From NCBI RefSeq assembly GCF_004682015.1, contig NZ_SMLM01000004.1, positions 62,001 to 126,000 on the forward strand: DNA of 64,000 bases, in the 5' to 3' direction. The translations under genes were made by a program, and so were the position numbers. A model generated the notes under the pieces. That model had not been told where the DNA came from, searched no databases, and saw nothing but the letters and a program-made list of their open reading frames with translations. Of this stretch, positions 8,696-21,394 are shown piece after piece (positions within the stretch are counted from its first letter, which is position 1; the number at the start of each line of letters is the position of its first letter). The stretch is from Ramlibacter henchirensis (GTDB taxonomy: Bacteria > Pseudomonadota > Gammaproteobacteria > Burkholderiales > Burkholderiaceae_C).

Positions 8696-9229
8696 TCAGC
8701 GCGCCCGCCGCAAGACGAAGAAGAACGGCTGCTCCATGCCCTTGAGGTCCATCAAACCCAGCACGCTGTCGGCGTCGATGCGGCGGAACACGTCGAGGAT
8801 GGGAAGCTGGTCATAGACCAGCGTGGCCGTCGAGCGGCCCCGGTGCGTGGTCATTCGCAAGCGGGCGCGCGACTTGCGCGTGGCCAGCAGCGGAAGCGGC
8901 GCCTGGAAGAGGCGGCCGAACCATGCGGACCTGGCGAAGCGCGGCCAGCGCATCGCGAGCGGAATGCCCGCCGCCAACAGCACCGGGTTGACGTGCACCG
9001 TGCCTCCGGCGGACGTGCGGAACACCAGCGGATGGGCATGCTCCGGGCTGTCCAAGCGTTTGCCCTGCCAGTGGCAGGCTTCCAGCACGCCGTCCAGAGG
9101 ATGACCGGTCGGGAAGCCCTCGCCGGTCCACGTGCCCAGCATCGCCTCCACCTCGACCGGCTCCAGCGAATCGAAGAGTGCCAGCGCATCGGCGGTGCTG
9201 CGCACAACGGGCTGACGGAACGAACTCAT
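8696..9229 (-). CDS. GXWXG/DUF4334 domain protein
   Basis: This 177-residue protein has the N-terminal GXWXG motif (LGTWTGEGF around residues 31-39) and a C-terminal half ending DVFRRIDADSVLGLMDLKG and FFFVLRRAR, the pattern of the GXWXG plus DUF4334 two-domain family. The biochemical role of that family is not established. No signal peptide or membrane segment is seen. The start ATG has no strong ribosome site. It is a single gene, with the opposite-strand DUF4383 gene starting 153 bases away. Confidence 0.85.
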   Translation of the reverse strand: MSSFRQPVVRSTADALALFDSLEPVEVEAMLGTWTGEGFPTGHPLDGVLEACHWQGKRLDSPEHAHPLVFRTSAGGTVHVNPVLLAAGIPLAMRWPRFARSAWFGRLFQAPLPLLATRKSRARLRMTTHRGRSTATLVYDQLPILDVFRRIDADSVLGLMDLKGMEQPFFFVLRRAR

Positions 9230-9382
9230 GGGTGCGGCGTGCTGCCCCGGTCGCTTCCGCGGGCCCCGAGCAATCGGCTTTTGCCGCGGCCATTTGTCAG
9301 CGTCGGCCTACTTGATGCCAGCCCGGCAGGGTCCATATCTTCGATCCTCAAGTCACGTTCAACTTCATTCAAGGAGGTTCCC

Positions 9383-9817
9383 ATGTCCATCTTGCGTCGT
9401 TTCGCGCTGGTGTTCGGCATCGTGTTTCTTCTGGTCGGCGTGGCGGGTTTCATCCCGGGCATCACCGTGCCGCATGACCACCCGAACGTGATGCTCAAGT
9501 CCGGGCTCGGGTTGGTGCTGGGCCTGTTCCCCGTGAACGTGCTGCACAACATCGCGCACCTGCTGTTCGGCGCGTGGGGTCTGGCCGCGTCGCGCACGGA
9601 CGCTGCATCGCGCACCTACGGGCAGGGCGTGGCGATCGCCTATGCAGTCCTCACGGTGATGGGGCTCGTCACGGCAGGCAACCTGCACACGCTGTTCGGG
9701 TTCGTGCCGCTGTATGGCCATGACATCTGGCTGCATGCGGTGCTGGCCGCGGTCGGCGCTTATTTCGGCTTCATGCACCGGCAGGAACACCGGCTCGAGC
9801 GGGCCGAGCGGGCCTGA
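9383..9817 (+). CDS. DUF4383 membrane protein
   Basis: The 144-residue protein has four hydrophobic segments, near 8-28, 46-66, 78-98 and 105-125, and the DUF4383 signature of a conserved NxxHNxxHLLFGxWGL region (here NVLHNIAHLLFGAWGL). It starts 5 bases after a strong AAGGAGG site. Members are small membrane proteins of unknown function. The end is rich in Arg, Glu and His. It converges on phoX, 33 bases beyond its stop. Confidence 0.88.
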   Translation: MSILRRFALVFGIVFLLVGVAGFIPGITVPHDHPNVMLKSGLGLVLGLFPVNVLHNIAHLLFGAWGLAASRTDAASRTYGQGVAIAYAVLTVMGLVTAGNLHTLFGFVPLYGHDIWLHAVLAAVGAYFGFMHRQEHRLERAERA

Positions 9818-9850
9818 GTTCGCGCGTTGCCGATGCAGGGATGGCCCCCG

Positions 9851-11230
9851 TCAGGGCCGTCCCTTGCCCCAGGGCCCCTCGATGACAAGCGTCAGCCCGG
9901 GGGCCTGGATGTTCACGAACAGGAAGCGGCCGTCGGGAGAAAAGCAGCCGCCGCAGAACTCGCTCGCGTTGATCGCGTTGGTCGCGACGCGGAACAGCTC
10001 TCCCGATCGGTCGACGCCGAGGATGTTGTTGCCGCCACTGCCGTCTTCGAACATGTACAGCCGGCCGTCCGGCCCGACCGTGATGTTGTCCGGCGCATCG
10101 AGCACGGCACGGTTGGTCGACTCCACCACCAGCGTGAGCGTCTCGCGTACGGGATCGTGGGCCCAGATCTGCCCAGCGCCGAGATTGCCGCCGGTGGTGC
10201 AGCAGAAATAGGCCAGCCCGTCGCCCCACCAGGCGCCCTCGCCGCGGACGAACCTCGCCGCGCCCTGACCCTGGCCCTGCCCGCGCGTGCTGTTGGCGAA
10301 CAGGTCGTCGCGCGCGTCGGGCTCGGGGATGTCGACCCATTCGACGGGCATAGGCTGATTCAGCCTGTCCAGGAACCCCCGGCCGGTGCTGACGCCACCT
10401 CGGAATTCCCTCAGCTTCAAGGCCTGCAGCTTGCCGCCCTGGACCAGCGCCCCGCGCCGGTTCGGGACATACCGGTAGAACAGCCCGTCACCCGCATCCT
10501 CGGTCTGGTAGACGATGCCGGTGCGCGGATCGGCGGCGGTCGCCTCGTGGTTGAAGCGTCCCATGCCGCGCAGGGGCGTCGCGCGCGTGGGCCCGTCGGC
10601 GAGGGCGGGGACCTCGAAGACGTAGCCGTGCCGCTGCTGGTACGTCGAGAGCGACGCATCGGGCAGCGCGGTGCTTTCCTCGCAGGTGAGCCAGCTGCCC
10701 CACGGCGTGGGTCCGCCGGCGCAGTTGTTGTTGGTGCCGCCCAGCGAAGCGAAGTCGCGCAGCAGCTTGCCCTGCGCATCCAGCACGAGCGTCGTGGTGC
10801 CACCGGTGGCGTAGCGGTCGAACTTCAGGGCGTCGGGAACGTCGACGCCTCTCTCGTTGCCGAATTTCGGCTCGCGGTTGATGAGCTCGTGGTTGCGCAC
10901 CAGGATCGTCGTGCCCTGCGCGCCCTGGAAGGCGGCCATGCCGTCGTGGTCGCCGGGCACGAGGGTGCCGTCGCTCATCCACTGGCCGGTGCACGAGATC
11001 GCCCAGTAGCGGAATCCCGGCGGCAGCATCAGCAGCGGCTGGTTGCGGTAATCGAACACGCCCGGGACGACCATGTCCGCGGTGTTCAGGGGCAGGACCG
11101 ACGACAGGTCGCCGAAGCCGGGCCCGACGGTCCTCCCGTTCTGCGCCGCGCGGGAATACAGGGCGGCCAACGGTGAGATCGCGGCGCTCGTGCCCAGGAA
11201 CCGGATGAAGTTGCGGCGGGAAGAGGTCAA
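9851..11230 (-). CDS. PhoX-family phosphatase (Tat-exported)
   Basis: The 459-residue protein matches the PhoX/DUF839 family, a beta-propeller that in characterised members is a calcium- and iron-dependent phosphomonoesterase. It begins with a twin-arginine signal (SRRNFIRFLG), so it is exported folded. Family features include PGDHDGM near 92-98, VRNHE around 110, NNNCAGGPTPWGSWLTCEE with its conserved Cys and Glu residues around 165-185, NHEA around 225, and a late CGGCFSPDGRFLFVN. The start is TTG because the frame is bounded by the tRNA gene and no ATG lies before the signal. Substrate activity is assumed from family only. Confidence 0.88.
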   Translation of the reverse strand: MTSSRRNFIRFLGTSAAISPLAALYSRAAQNGRTVGPGFGDLSSVLPLNTADMVVPGVFDYRNQPLLMLPPGFRYWAISCTGQWMSDGTLVPGDHDGMAAFQGAQGTTILVRNHELINREPKFGNERGVDVPDALKFDRYATGGTTTLVLDAQGKLLRDFASLGGTNNNCAGGPTPWGSWLTCEESTALPDASLSTYQQRHGYVFEVPALADGPTRATPLRGMGRFNHEATAADPRTGIVYQTEDAGDGLFYRYVPNRRGALVQGGKLQALKLREFRGGVSTGRGFLDRLNQPMPVEWVDIPEPDARDDLFANSTRGQGQGQGAARFVRGEGAWWGDGLAYFCCTTGGNLGAGQIWAHDPVRETLTLVVESTNRAVLDAPDNITVGPDGRLYMFEDGSGGNNILGVDRSGELFRVATNAINASEFCGGCFSPDGRFLFVNIQAPGLTLVIEGPWGKGRP

Positions 11231-11242
11231 CTGCTCTCGAAA

Positions 11243-11319
<77 letters not shown>

Positions 11320-11328
11320 AACGCAGGC

Positions 11329-11334
11329 ATTCTA
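11329..11334 (-). promoter_or_regulatory. Probable -10 element of tRNA-Pro
   Basis: The minus strand carries TAGAAT 10 bases before the tRNA 5' end, as expected for a sigma-70 -10 box. A clear -35 element is not evident. Confidence 0.5.
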
Positions 11335-11366
11335 GCGGCCGGGCGCGCCGGCCAGGAGGCAAGGCG

Positions 11367-11759
11367 ATGGCGATCCGGATCGTGAGGCTGGGCACACCGC
11401 GGGCGGCGGGCGAAGGGCTGCGCATCGGCACGGTGCGGCGACCACCGCGCGGGGTGCCGAAGTCCCAGTTCGCCTCGGGCAACTGGTACGACGTGTGGTT
11501 CCCCAACCTGGCACCGAGCGCCGGGAACGTGCAGGCGGCGATGGCCGCGCAGACCGACAAGGAATGGGCCGCATTCGCGCGCAAGTACCGGGCCGAGATG
11601 GCCGAACCGGACGCCAGCCGAACGCTGGACCTGCTTGCGGCGCTGTCGCACCAGAGCAATTTTTCGATGGGCTGCTACTGCGAGAACGAGGCGCGCTGCC
11701 ATCGCTCGCTGCTGCGGGAGCTGCTGGCGCAGCACGGCGCCGAGATTGCCGCTGACTGA
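11367..11759 (+). CDS. DUF488 family protein
   Basis: The 130-residue protein is a DUF488 member, a family of small cytoplasmic proteins of unknown function. Signature segments are QFASGNWYDVWFPNLAPS near 37-54, FARKYRAEM, and a C-terminal cysteine cluster GCYCENEARCHRSLL (near 105-119), which resembles a metal or redox site and is highly conserved in the family. The start at MAIRIVRLG follows a GGAGG site; the frame stays open upstream but runs antisense through the tRNA and phoX. It diverges from tRNA-Pro and ends at a bidirectional terminator. Confidence 0.88.
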   Translation: MAIRIVRLGTPRAAGEGLRIGTVRRPPRGVPKSQFASGNWYDVWFPNLAPSAGNVQAAMAAQTDKEWAAFARKYRAEMAEPDASRTLDLLAALSHQSNFSMGCYCENEARCHRSLLRELLAQHGAEIAAD

Positions 11760-11761
11760 AT

Positions 11762-11790
11762 AAAAAAAGCCGGCGCGAGGCCGGCGTTTT
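11762..11790. terminator. Bidirectional rho-independent terminator
   Basis: GCCGGC (11769-11774) and GCCGGC (11780-11785) pair around a 5-base loop. The plus strand is followed by TTTT, and the minus strand by seven T residues, so it serves both the DUF488 gene and, more strongly, the convergent Ser/Thr/Gly-rich gene. Confidence 0.85.
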
Positions 11791-11811
11791 CGCTCCGGTG
11801 AGCGTGTGACG

Positions 11812-12369
11812 TCACTGCGCCTGCTGTTTCTTGGCCTGTCCCGGCGGCAGGCAGCCGTTGTCCTTTTTCTCCAGTCCCGGCGGGCAGTCGCGGTTTCCCA
11901 TCCTGGAGGAGTCGGAGTCCGCGCTGGTCGACGAGGTCGTGCCCGTGCTGCCCACATTCGACTGCGTGCCGGTCGAGGCGGACCCGGAAGTGCCGCTGGC
12001 GCCCAGCGTGCCGGTCGTGCCGGTGCCGCTGCTGCCCGAAAGCGTCGTTCCGCTACCCGTGGTGCTGCCCGTCGTGCCCGTCCCCGCTGTCGTGCCGGCG
12101 CTGCCGCTCGGTTGTGTGGTGCTCGTTCCCGGCGCCGTGCCGGTCGTGGCTGCGGTCGAGCCAGGCTGCACGATGGCGCCGCCGCTCGCGCCCAGCGTGC
12201 CTGTGGTGGTGGCGCCCTGCCCTTGCACGTTGGTGTCGCTCGACTGGCTGGTGCTGCCACTGGCCGACGTGCCGGCGGAGGGCGTGGTGGTCGAGCTGCT
12301 CGTGCTGGTCTGCGCGATGGCGCCGCCCGCGACCAGCGAGGCGACCAGAAGGCTAAGAAGTCTGCTCAT
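11812..12369 (-). CDS. Secreted Ser/Thr/Gly-rich low-complexity protein
   Basis: The 185-residue protein starts MSRLLSLLVASLVAGGAIAQ, a clear Sec signal peptide with cleavage near AIA-Q, then has about 130 residues made almost only of Ser, Thr, Gly and Ala with repeated TGTLGASG blocks (near 57-64 and 119-126). The last 30 residues change character to CPPGLEKKDNGCLPPGQAKK, a two-cysteine, PPGxAKK tail seen at the end of various secreted Burkholderiales proteins. It is preceded by GGAG 8 bases from the ATG. It is probably periplasmic or outer-surface; function unknown. Confidence 0.8.
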   Translation of the reverse strand: MSRLLSLLVASLVAGGAIAQTSTSSSTTTPSAGTSASGSTSQSSDTNVQGQGATTTGTLGASGGAIVQPGSTAATTGTAPGTSTTQPSGSAGTTAGTGTTGSTTGSGTTLSGSSGTGTTGTLGASGTSGSASTGTQSNVGSTGTTSSTSADSDSSRMGNRDCPPGLEKKDNGCLPPGQAKKQQAQ

Positions 12370-12520
12370 GCATTCATCTCCATGGGGTGAGGCCCCTGGC
12401 GGATTGCGTCGGGGTATGGGATGAGCATGGGCCGCGGCCGGGCTGCGGCCGGTCGGACATGGGAAAGCATCACAGTGCGGCCAGTCCGACCGCGGGTAGG
12501 AGATGCCTCGCGCTGAGGCA

Positions 12521-13009
12521 TCAGCGATTCTTCGCGGCTTTCCGGGTTGCGCTGCGCGGAGGCCGGATGGCGCCCTTTGATGCCACGGCCTTCTGCGGAT
12601 CGGAGGCCGTTCCGGCGGGAGCTTTCTTGCCCGGTGCCACTTGCTGCGCGGCGCGCACCGCCTTGCCTGCGGCCGTTCCCATGCCGCGCCACGGCTGGTA
12701 GTTCCTGAGCACAGCCCGCTCGCCACTTGCGGAGACGACCGCCAGCTCCAGGCGCAAGCCGAGGCTCGTGACGTAGCGGTGCAGGGTAGAGAGCTGCAGG
12801 TCGTCGCGCTTCTCGAGCTGCGAGACCGCGTTCTGGCCGATCCCCATCAGCCGCGCGACCTCGCTCTGGTTGCGGTCCGCCGCCTTGCGGATCTGGTCAA
12901 GACGTTCCGCGTCTTCCATGGCGCGGATGTGCAGGCGGGCCCGCTGCCGGACGTCGCGGCGATCCTCGGCCGAGAGCTCGGCCATCAGGTCTTTCAGTTT
13001 TTTCGCCAT
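12521..13009 (-). CDS. HigA-like antitoxin with a basic C-terminal tail
   Basis: The 162-residue protein has a helix-turn-helix domain around residues 45-70 (NQSEVARLMGIGQNAVSQLE) of the type found in HigA-like antitoxins, with LSTLHRYVTSLGLRLEL following. From residue 105 on it carries an Ala/Lys/Arg/Pro-rich tail (KKAPAGTASDPQKAVASKGA) like those of histone H1-like proteins, which is unusual in an antitoxin. The partner toxin gene lies immediately upstream in the same orientation and overlaps its start. It would bind the toxin and repress the shared promoter. The HTH and pairing are seen; the role of the tail is unknown. Confidence 0.85.
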   Translation of the reverse strand: MAKKLKDLMAELSAEDRRDVRQRARLHIRAMEDAERLDQIRKAADRNQSEVARLMGIGQNAVSQLEKRDDLQLSTLHRYVTSLGLRLELAVVSASGERAVLRNYQPWRGMGTAAGKAVRAAQQVAPGKKAPAGTASDPQKAVASKGAIRPPRSATRKAAKNR

Positions 13010-13433
13010 TCCTCTGCTCCTGATCGCTTGCGAAATTTCCCAAGTGGCTGTCGAACCGCTTGTTCGCCTTCCTCAGAAGGTCCCTGTAGAACTGCTCCTC
13101 GGCGCCGCCCTGCTTCTCGCCCGCAACGAGCACGATCGCGTTGCGCTGCGGATCGAATGCGAACACCGCCCTCCAGACCTGCGTCTTGCCATGGGCGTCG
13201 TACCGCAGCTCCTTCATGTTCGGATGCCTGCCGTTCCTGAGCGTGCCCACCAAGGGTCTTCCAGCCGCGGGGCCTCTTGCCTCCAGCGCCGTGACCGCGG
13301 CGAGCAACGCCTTCTTCTGTTCGGTGTCCATCGCCTTGTATTCCGGCACGAACTCCTCGTGGAACTCAACTTCCCAGTGCCCGGATTGCTCCTGTTGCGG
13401 GCGCGCGGGTTGATCACTTTTGAATGATATCAC
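12897..13433 (-). CDS. HigB/RelE-like toxin with an extended C-terminus
   Basis: Residues 20-125 match the Gp49/HigB-like RelE toxin family, which cleaves mRNA on ribosomes: WEVEFHEEFVPEY, LEARGPAAGRPLVGTLRNGRHPNMKELRY, WRAVFAFDPQRNAIVLVAGEK, and FYRDLLRKANKRFDSHL. Family members usually stop soon after that last segment, but here the frame runs on for about 50 residues of Arg/Pro/Gly-rich sequence and overlaps the antitoxin gene by 113 bases. It starts at GTG with no clear ribosome site. The extended tail could be genuine or the product of a lost stop codon or small indel. Confidence 0.75.
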   Translation of the reverse strand: MISFKSDQPARPQQEQSGHWEVEFHEEFVPEYKAMDTEQKKALLAAVTALEARGPAAGRPLVGTLRNGRHPNMKELRYDAHGKTQVWRAVFAFDPQRNAIVLVAGEKQGGAEEQFYRDLLRKANKRFDSHLGNFASDQEQRNGEKTERPDGRALGRGSPRRPAAGPPAHPRHGRRGTS

Positions 13434-13441
13434 TTAATGAT
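13429..13441. promoter_or_regulatory. Possible operator of the toxin-antitoxin pair
   Basis: ATCACTTAATGAT is an imperfect palindrome (ATCA and TGAT arms) in an AT-rich patch that overlaps the toxin start codon. Antitoxin helix-turn-helix proteins usually bind such palindromes to repress their own operon. Confidence 0.4.
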
Positions 13442-13551
13442 GATGTGGCCATGGGATGAGCCGAAGGCCAGTCTCGTTCCGCAGCTTTCGACGCCACCAA
13501 CCCTTTCGTCTCCGCAGGGTTGCGGAGGGATTCCGCTCGCTGGAAGCCGCC

Positions 13552-13581
13552 AAAAAAAAGCCGGCCCAAGGGCCGGCTTTT
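13552..13581 (-). terminator. Rho-independent terminator after boxB
   Basis: GCCGGCCC (13560-13567) pairs with GGGCCGGC (13570-13577). On the minus strand the stem is followed by eight T residues, placing it 24 bases after the boxB stop. The plus strand has TTTT after the stem, so weak action in the other direction is possible. Confidence 0.9.
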
Positions 13582-13604
13582 GAACTGCACCGCGCAGAGA
13601 CGCG

Positions 13605-15029
<1,425 letters not shown>

Positions 15030-15049
15030 GATGTTTCCTTGCTATGGAC

Positions 15050-15158
15050 TCCGGTACGCAGAAAAGACGGAAACCACGCAGAGGACGCAGAAAAAATCTG
15101 AGTCATGTCTTCAGCGTTTTCTGCGCGATTCCGCGATTTCCGCGTACGGCTGTCCGCT
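15050..15158. repeat. GCAGAAA inverted-repeat element, copy 1
   Basis: The boxB-boxC spacer contains two arms of a degenerate motif family. The left arm reads ACGCAGAAAAGACGG, ACGCAGAGGACGCAGAAA; the right arm is its approximate reverse complement (GCGTTTTCTGCGCGATT, TTCCGCGTACGG). The arms could form a long imperfect hairpin. A second element of the same family lies at about 24700-24790. Confidence 0.75.
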
Positions 15159-15165
15159 TTCATCC

Positions 15166-16857
<1,692 letters not shown>

Positions 16858-16934
16858 CAGGCGGGCTCCTTAACTTCAGGTCTGAACTTCACATCGGGGC
16901 GGTCGCCCGCCACCGCCTCATTCCGCGGGTCGAT

Positions 16935-16950
16935 CCCCAGCAAGCTGGGG
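16935..16950. other. Short perfect palindrome between boxR and boxC
   Basis: CCCCAGC and GCTGGGG are separated by two bases in the 102-base gap after boxR. It lacks a T-run, so it is not a normal terminator. It could stabilise or process the boxR-boxC transcript. Confidence 0.35.
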
Positions 16951-16959
16951 CCCCTCGCC

Positions 16960-17889
16960 CTACGCTTCATGAGTCGGCTCCTTGGTCGTTCGGGGCGCAA
17001 GGGCCGGAACGGCGCGTTCCAGGTCCTTGAGGGATTGCTTCACCGTGCGCGCGGCGGTGTCCACCACCGCATCGGCACGGGCGTAGAGCGGTTCGCGGCT
17101 GACGAGGATCCGGCGCAGGTCCTCCATCGCCTCGTTGGTCGCACCGCGCGTGGTGTCGAAAGGCCGCATGTCGCCCTGGGCGACCACGCGGCTCATATGC
17201 TCCTGCGGGCTGGCCTTCAGCCAGACGCAGTAGAAGCGGCTCTGCAGCAGGTCGAACGTTTCGCGCTCGCTCACGATACTCCCGCCGGTGGTCATCACCA
17301 CGCCATCCTCGTGGTCCTCGGCGATGCGGAAGAGCGCGCGGCGCTCGTAGCGGCGGTAGCCGGCCTGGCCGTGCAGCAGCAGGATCTCGTTCATGCTGGT
17401 GCCGGCCTCGCGCTCGATCTCCCGGTCGAGCTCGACGAAGGGCACGCCGCGCTGCGCGGCGAGCTGCGCGCCCAGCGTCGACTTGCCGGCGCCACGCAGG
17501 CCGATCAGCGCGATGCGGCGCTCGCGGCCTTGTGCATCGCCGAGCCCGAAGGCGCCGGCCAGGAGTGAATAGGCCTGGTCGAGCTGCGTCTCGTCCAGGC
17601 GGCCGAGCAGGTGGTGCAACCGGGCCAGCGCGGGGCGCGGCGCGTCCTGCAGCAGCTCCAGGATGGTGATGTTGAGCGCGCGCGCCGTGGCTTCCAGCGA
17701 GTTGATCGAGACGTTGCCCTTGCCGCTTTCCACATCCGCCAGGAAACGCTCGGACAGCCCCGAGTCGCGGGCCAGCTGCTTGCGGGTCATGCCGCGGCGG
17801 GCGCGCCAGGCGCGCACACGCGCGCCCAGCTCGGCCAGGGTGGCCTTTGCGTCGGTATCGGTGTCGTTGATGAGCTGCGGGGTGGGCAT
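16960..17889 (-). CDS. boxR: Benzoyl-CoA-responsive regulator BoxR
   Basis: BoxR (BzdR-like) represses benzoyl-CoA genes until it binds benzoyl-CoA. The protein has an XRE helix-turn-helix near residues 20-75 (RKQLARDSGLSERFLADVES), a linker, and a shikimate-kinase-like domain with Walker A GLRGAGKST at 130-138 that serves as the CoA-ester sensor. I chose the ATG at 17889, giving 309 residues. A TTG at 17919 would lie at the expected transcription start of the promoter found upstream, so the ATG is more likely. Its gene heads the leftward box set. Confidence 0.95.
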   Translation of the reverse strand: MPTPQLINDTDTDAKATLAELGARVRAWRARRGMTRKQLARDSGLSERFLADVESGKGNVSINSLEATARALNITILELLQDAPRPALARLHHLLGRLDETQLDQAYSLLAGAFGLGDAQGRERRIALIGLRGAGKSTLGAQLAAQRGVPFVELDREIEREAGTSMNEILLLHGQAGYRRYERRALFRIAEDHEDGVVMTTGGSIVSERETFDLLQSRFYCVWLKASPQEHMSRVVAQGDMRPFDTTRGATNEAMEDLRRILVSREPLYARADAVVDTAARTVKQSLKDLERAVPALAPRTTKEPTHEA

Positions 17890-17905
17890 CTTTTTTCGAT
17901 CCGGT

Positions 17906-17966
17906 TTGACGTGGATCAAGATTGCAGTATACTTCCGCCCAACGACATGTCAAGCAGTTTAGTGCA
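17906..17966. promoter_or_regulatory. Overlapping divergent box promoters with BoxR-type operators
   Basis: The plus strand has TTGACG (17906-17911), a 16-base spacer and TATACT (17928-17933). The minus strand has TTGACA (17948-17953), a 16-base spacer and TATACT (17926-17931). The two -10 boxes share the palindrome AGTATACT. TGCA-type half sites occur at 17923-17926 and as AGCA-N6-TGCA at 17953-17966. BzdR/BoxR regulators are known to recognise TGCA repeats. A repressor here would shut both directions. Confidence 0.75.
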
Positions 17967-17984
17967 TGTCGGTCAACAGGACGC

Positions 17985-18461
17985 ATGACCATGAAGCTCA
18001 AGATCCTCGTCGGCACCATGACCAGTACCGCCGACTATGTCGCGCAGGCCATCCAGATGGATTGCGCCGATCTGGTGGATGACATCGAAGTCGTCCTGAT
18101 GGACGGCCTCGACATCTCCGTGTTCGACGAAGATGCACTTTATCTCATCTGCACCTCGACCTACGGGTCCGGCGACGTGCCGGACAACGCGCGGGCGCTC
18201 TACGACTCGCTCGAGGAGTCGCCCAAGTACCTCGGACACGTGCGGTACGGCGTGATCGCCCTGGGAGACCGCACCTACCTGCAGACCTTCTGCTTCGGCG
18301 GCAAGAAGTTCGATGAGCGCATGCAGAACCTGGGCGCGCGCCGAATCGGCGAAGTCTGGTGCCACGACGCCAGCGCCGGGACCATGCCCGAGGAAGAAGG
18401 CACGGCCTGGTGCCGCCAGTGGCTGACGCAGGCCCTGGCGGACGAAGAAGCGGCGGCCTGA
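17985..18461 (+). CDS. MioC-like flavodoxin
   Basis: The 158-residue protein has the flavodoxin fold: the phosphate loop GTMTSTADYVAQA (near 11-23), STYGSGDVPDNARAL around 59-73 for the flavin ring, and ALGDRTYLQTFCFGGKKFDE around 94-113. This resembles the MioC and CysJ-type FMN domains. It probably carries electrons, bound to FMN. It is the first gene of the rightward box operon, just downstream of the divergent promoter. A second ATG two codons in is possible. A role in feeding BoxB is inferred, because no boxA is present in this locus. Confidence 0.88.
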   Translation: MTMKLKILVGTMTSTADYVAQAIQMDCADLVDDIEVVLMDGLDISVFDEDALYLICTSTYGSGDVPDNARALYDSLEESPKYLGHVRYGVIALGDRTYLQTFCFGGKKFDERMQNLGARRIGEVWCHDASAGTMPEEEGTAWCRQWLTQALADEEAAA

Positions 18462-18515
18462 CGGCCAGCGGGCAGGACCCGCGAACACCAAGGCGACCAC
18501 AACACGAGGAGACCC

Positions 18516-20093
<1,578 letters not shown>

Positions 20094-20188
20094 GCGGCAG
20101 CCGCGCCTTACGGGTTATTCATGTGGCGGCGCGGCAGTGACATCAGGTACAAATGCTTCAAGCCTAAACAAATGAAAAGGAGCGCTCC

Positions 20189-21376
20189 ATGACCACCCGC
20201 CGTCTCGTCCTCACCCGCGGTGCCGCCGCCGTCGGCGCCGCCTCGGTCGGCCTGCTGCTGCCGCAGATCGTGCGCGCGCAATCCAACCGCGTGCGCGTGG
20301 GCTTCATGCTTCCGTACACCGGCACGTTCGCGCAGCTGGGCGTGAACATCGAGAACGGCGTGCGCATGGCCATCGACGAGCGCGGCGGCAAGCTGGGCGG
20401 CCGCGACATCGAGTGGTTCAAGGTGGACGACGAGTCCGAGCCGTCCAAGGGCGTGGAGAACGCGCAGCGCCTGGTCCAGCGCGACAAGGTCGACGTGCTG
20501 ATCGGCACCGTGCACTCGGGCGTGCAGATGGGCATCCAGCGTGTCGCGCGCGACTCCGGCGTGCTGAACCTGATCCCCAACGCCGGCGTGCACGCCGCCA
20601 CCCGCGCCCTGTGCGCGCCCAACGTCTTCCGCACCTCGTTCACCAACAGCCAGCCCACGCTGGCGCTGGGCAAGCCCATGATGGACAAGGGCCTCAAGCG
20701 CGCGGTCTGGATCACGTGGAAGTACGCCGCGGGCGACGAGGCGTTCGAAGGCTTCAAGGACAGCTACACCAAGGCCGGCGGCACCATCGTCAAGGAGCTG
20801 GGCCTGCCCTTCCCCAACGTGGAGTTCCAGGCGCTGCTCACCGAGATCGCGTCGCTCAAGCCGGACGCCGTGGCCTGCTTCTTCGCCGGCGGCGGCGCGG
20901 CCAAGTTCATCCGCGACTACGCGGCCGCGGGGCTGAAGGACCGCATCCCGCTGTGGGGCTCGGGCTTCCTGACCGAAGGCGTGCTCGACGCCGCGGGCCC
21001 GGCCGCCGAGGGCATCATGACCACGATGCACTACGCGGATTCGCTCGACACGCCCCGCAACCAGAAATTCCGCGGCGACTTCGCCCGAACCTTCAAGCTG
21101 CAGCCCGACGTGTACGCCGTGCAGGGCTACGACACCGGCCTGCTGCTGTCGCAGGGCATGGGCGCCGTCAAGGGCGACATCGGCAACAAGCAGGCGCTCT
21201 ACAAGGCGCTGGAGACGCAGACCATCGACAGCCCGCGCGGCAAGTGGTCGATGAGCAAGGCGCACAACCCGATCCAGGACATCTACCTGCGCCGCGTGGA
21301 GAACAAGGACAACAAGGTGGTCGGCATCGCCGCCAAGGCGCTGGCCGATTCGGGCGCCGGCTGCAAGCTGGGCTGA
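20189..21376 (+). CDS. Branched-chain-type ABC transporter substrate-binding protein (benzoate uptake)
   Basis: The 395-residue protein is a periplasmic type 1 binding protein of the Leu/Ile/Val family. It begins MTTRRLVLTRGAAAVGAA with a twin-arginine signal cleaved near RAQS, followed by VRVGFMLPYTGTFAQLG. The gene follows the ligase after a 95-base gap with an AAAGGAG site and precedes permease and ATPase genes, so it belongs to one importer. Location in the box locus argues for benzoate or a related aromatic acid as ligand. A terminator-like hairpin follows it, which may raise its level over the later genes. Confidence 0.93.
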   Translation: MTTRRLVLTRGAAAVGAASVGLLLPQIVRAQSNRVRVGFMLPYTGTFAQLGVNIENGVRMAIDERGGKLGGRDIEWFKVDDESEPSKGVENAQRLVQRDKVDVLIGTVHSGVQMGIQRVARDSGVLNLIPNAGVHAATRALCAPNVFRTSFTNSQPTLALGKPMMDKGLKRAVWITWKYAAGDEAFEGFKDSYTKAGGTIVKELGLPFPNVEFQALLTEIASLKPDAVACFFAGGGAAKFIRDYAAAGLKDRIPLWGSGFLTEGVLDAAGPAAEGIMTTMHYADSLDTPRNQKFRGDFARTFKLQPDVYAVQGYDTGLLLSQGMGAVKGDIGNKQALYKALETQTIDSPRGKWSMSKAHNPIQDIYLRRVENKDNKVVGIAAKALADSGAGCKLG

Positions 21377-21394
21377 GGGGTTCTGTTCCGCTGA

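Noticed and set aside
17890..17919. A TTG start for boxR 30 bases upstream of the ATG
   Set aside because: The minus-strand promoter with TATACT at 17926-17931 would begin transcription near 17919, so the TTG would have no leader or ribosome site.
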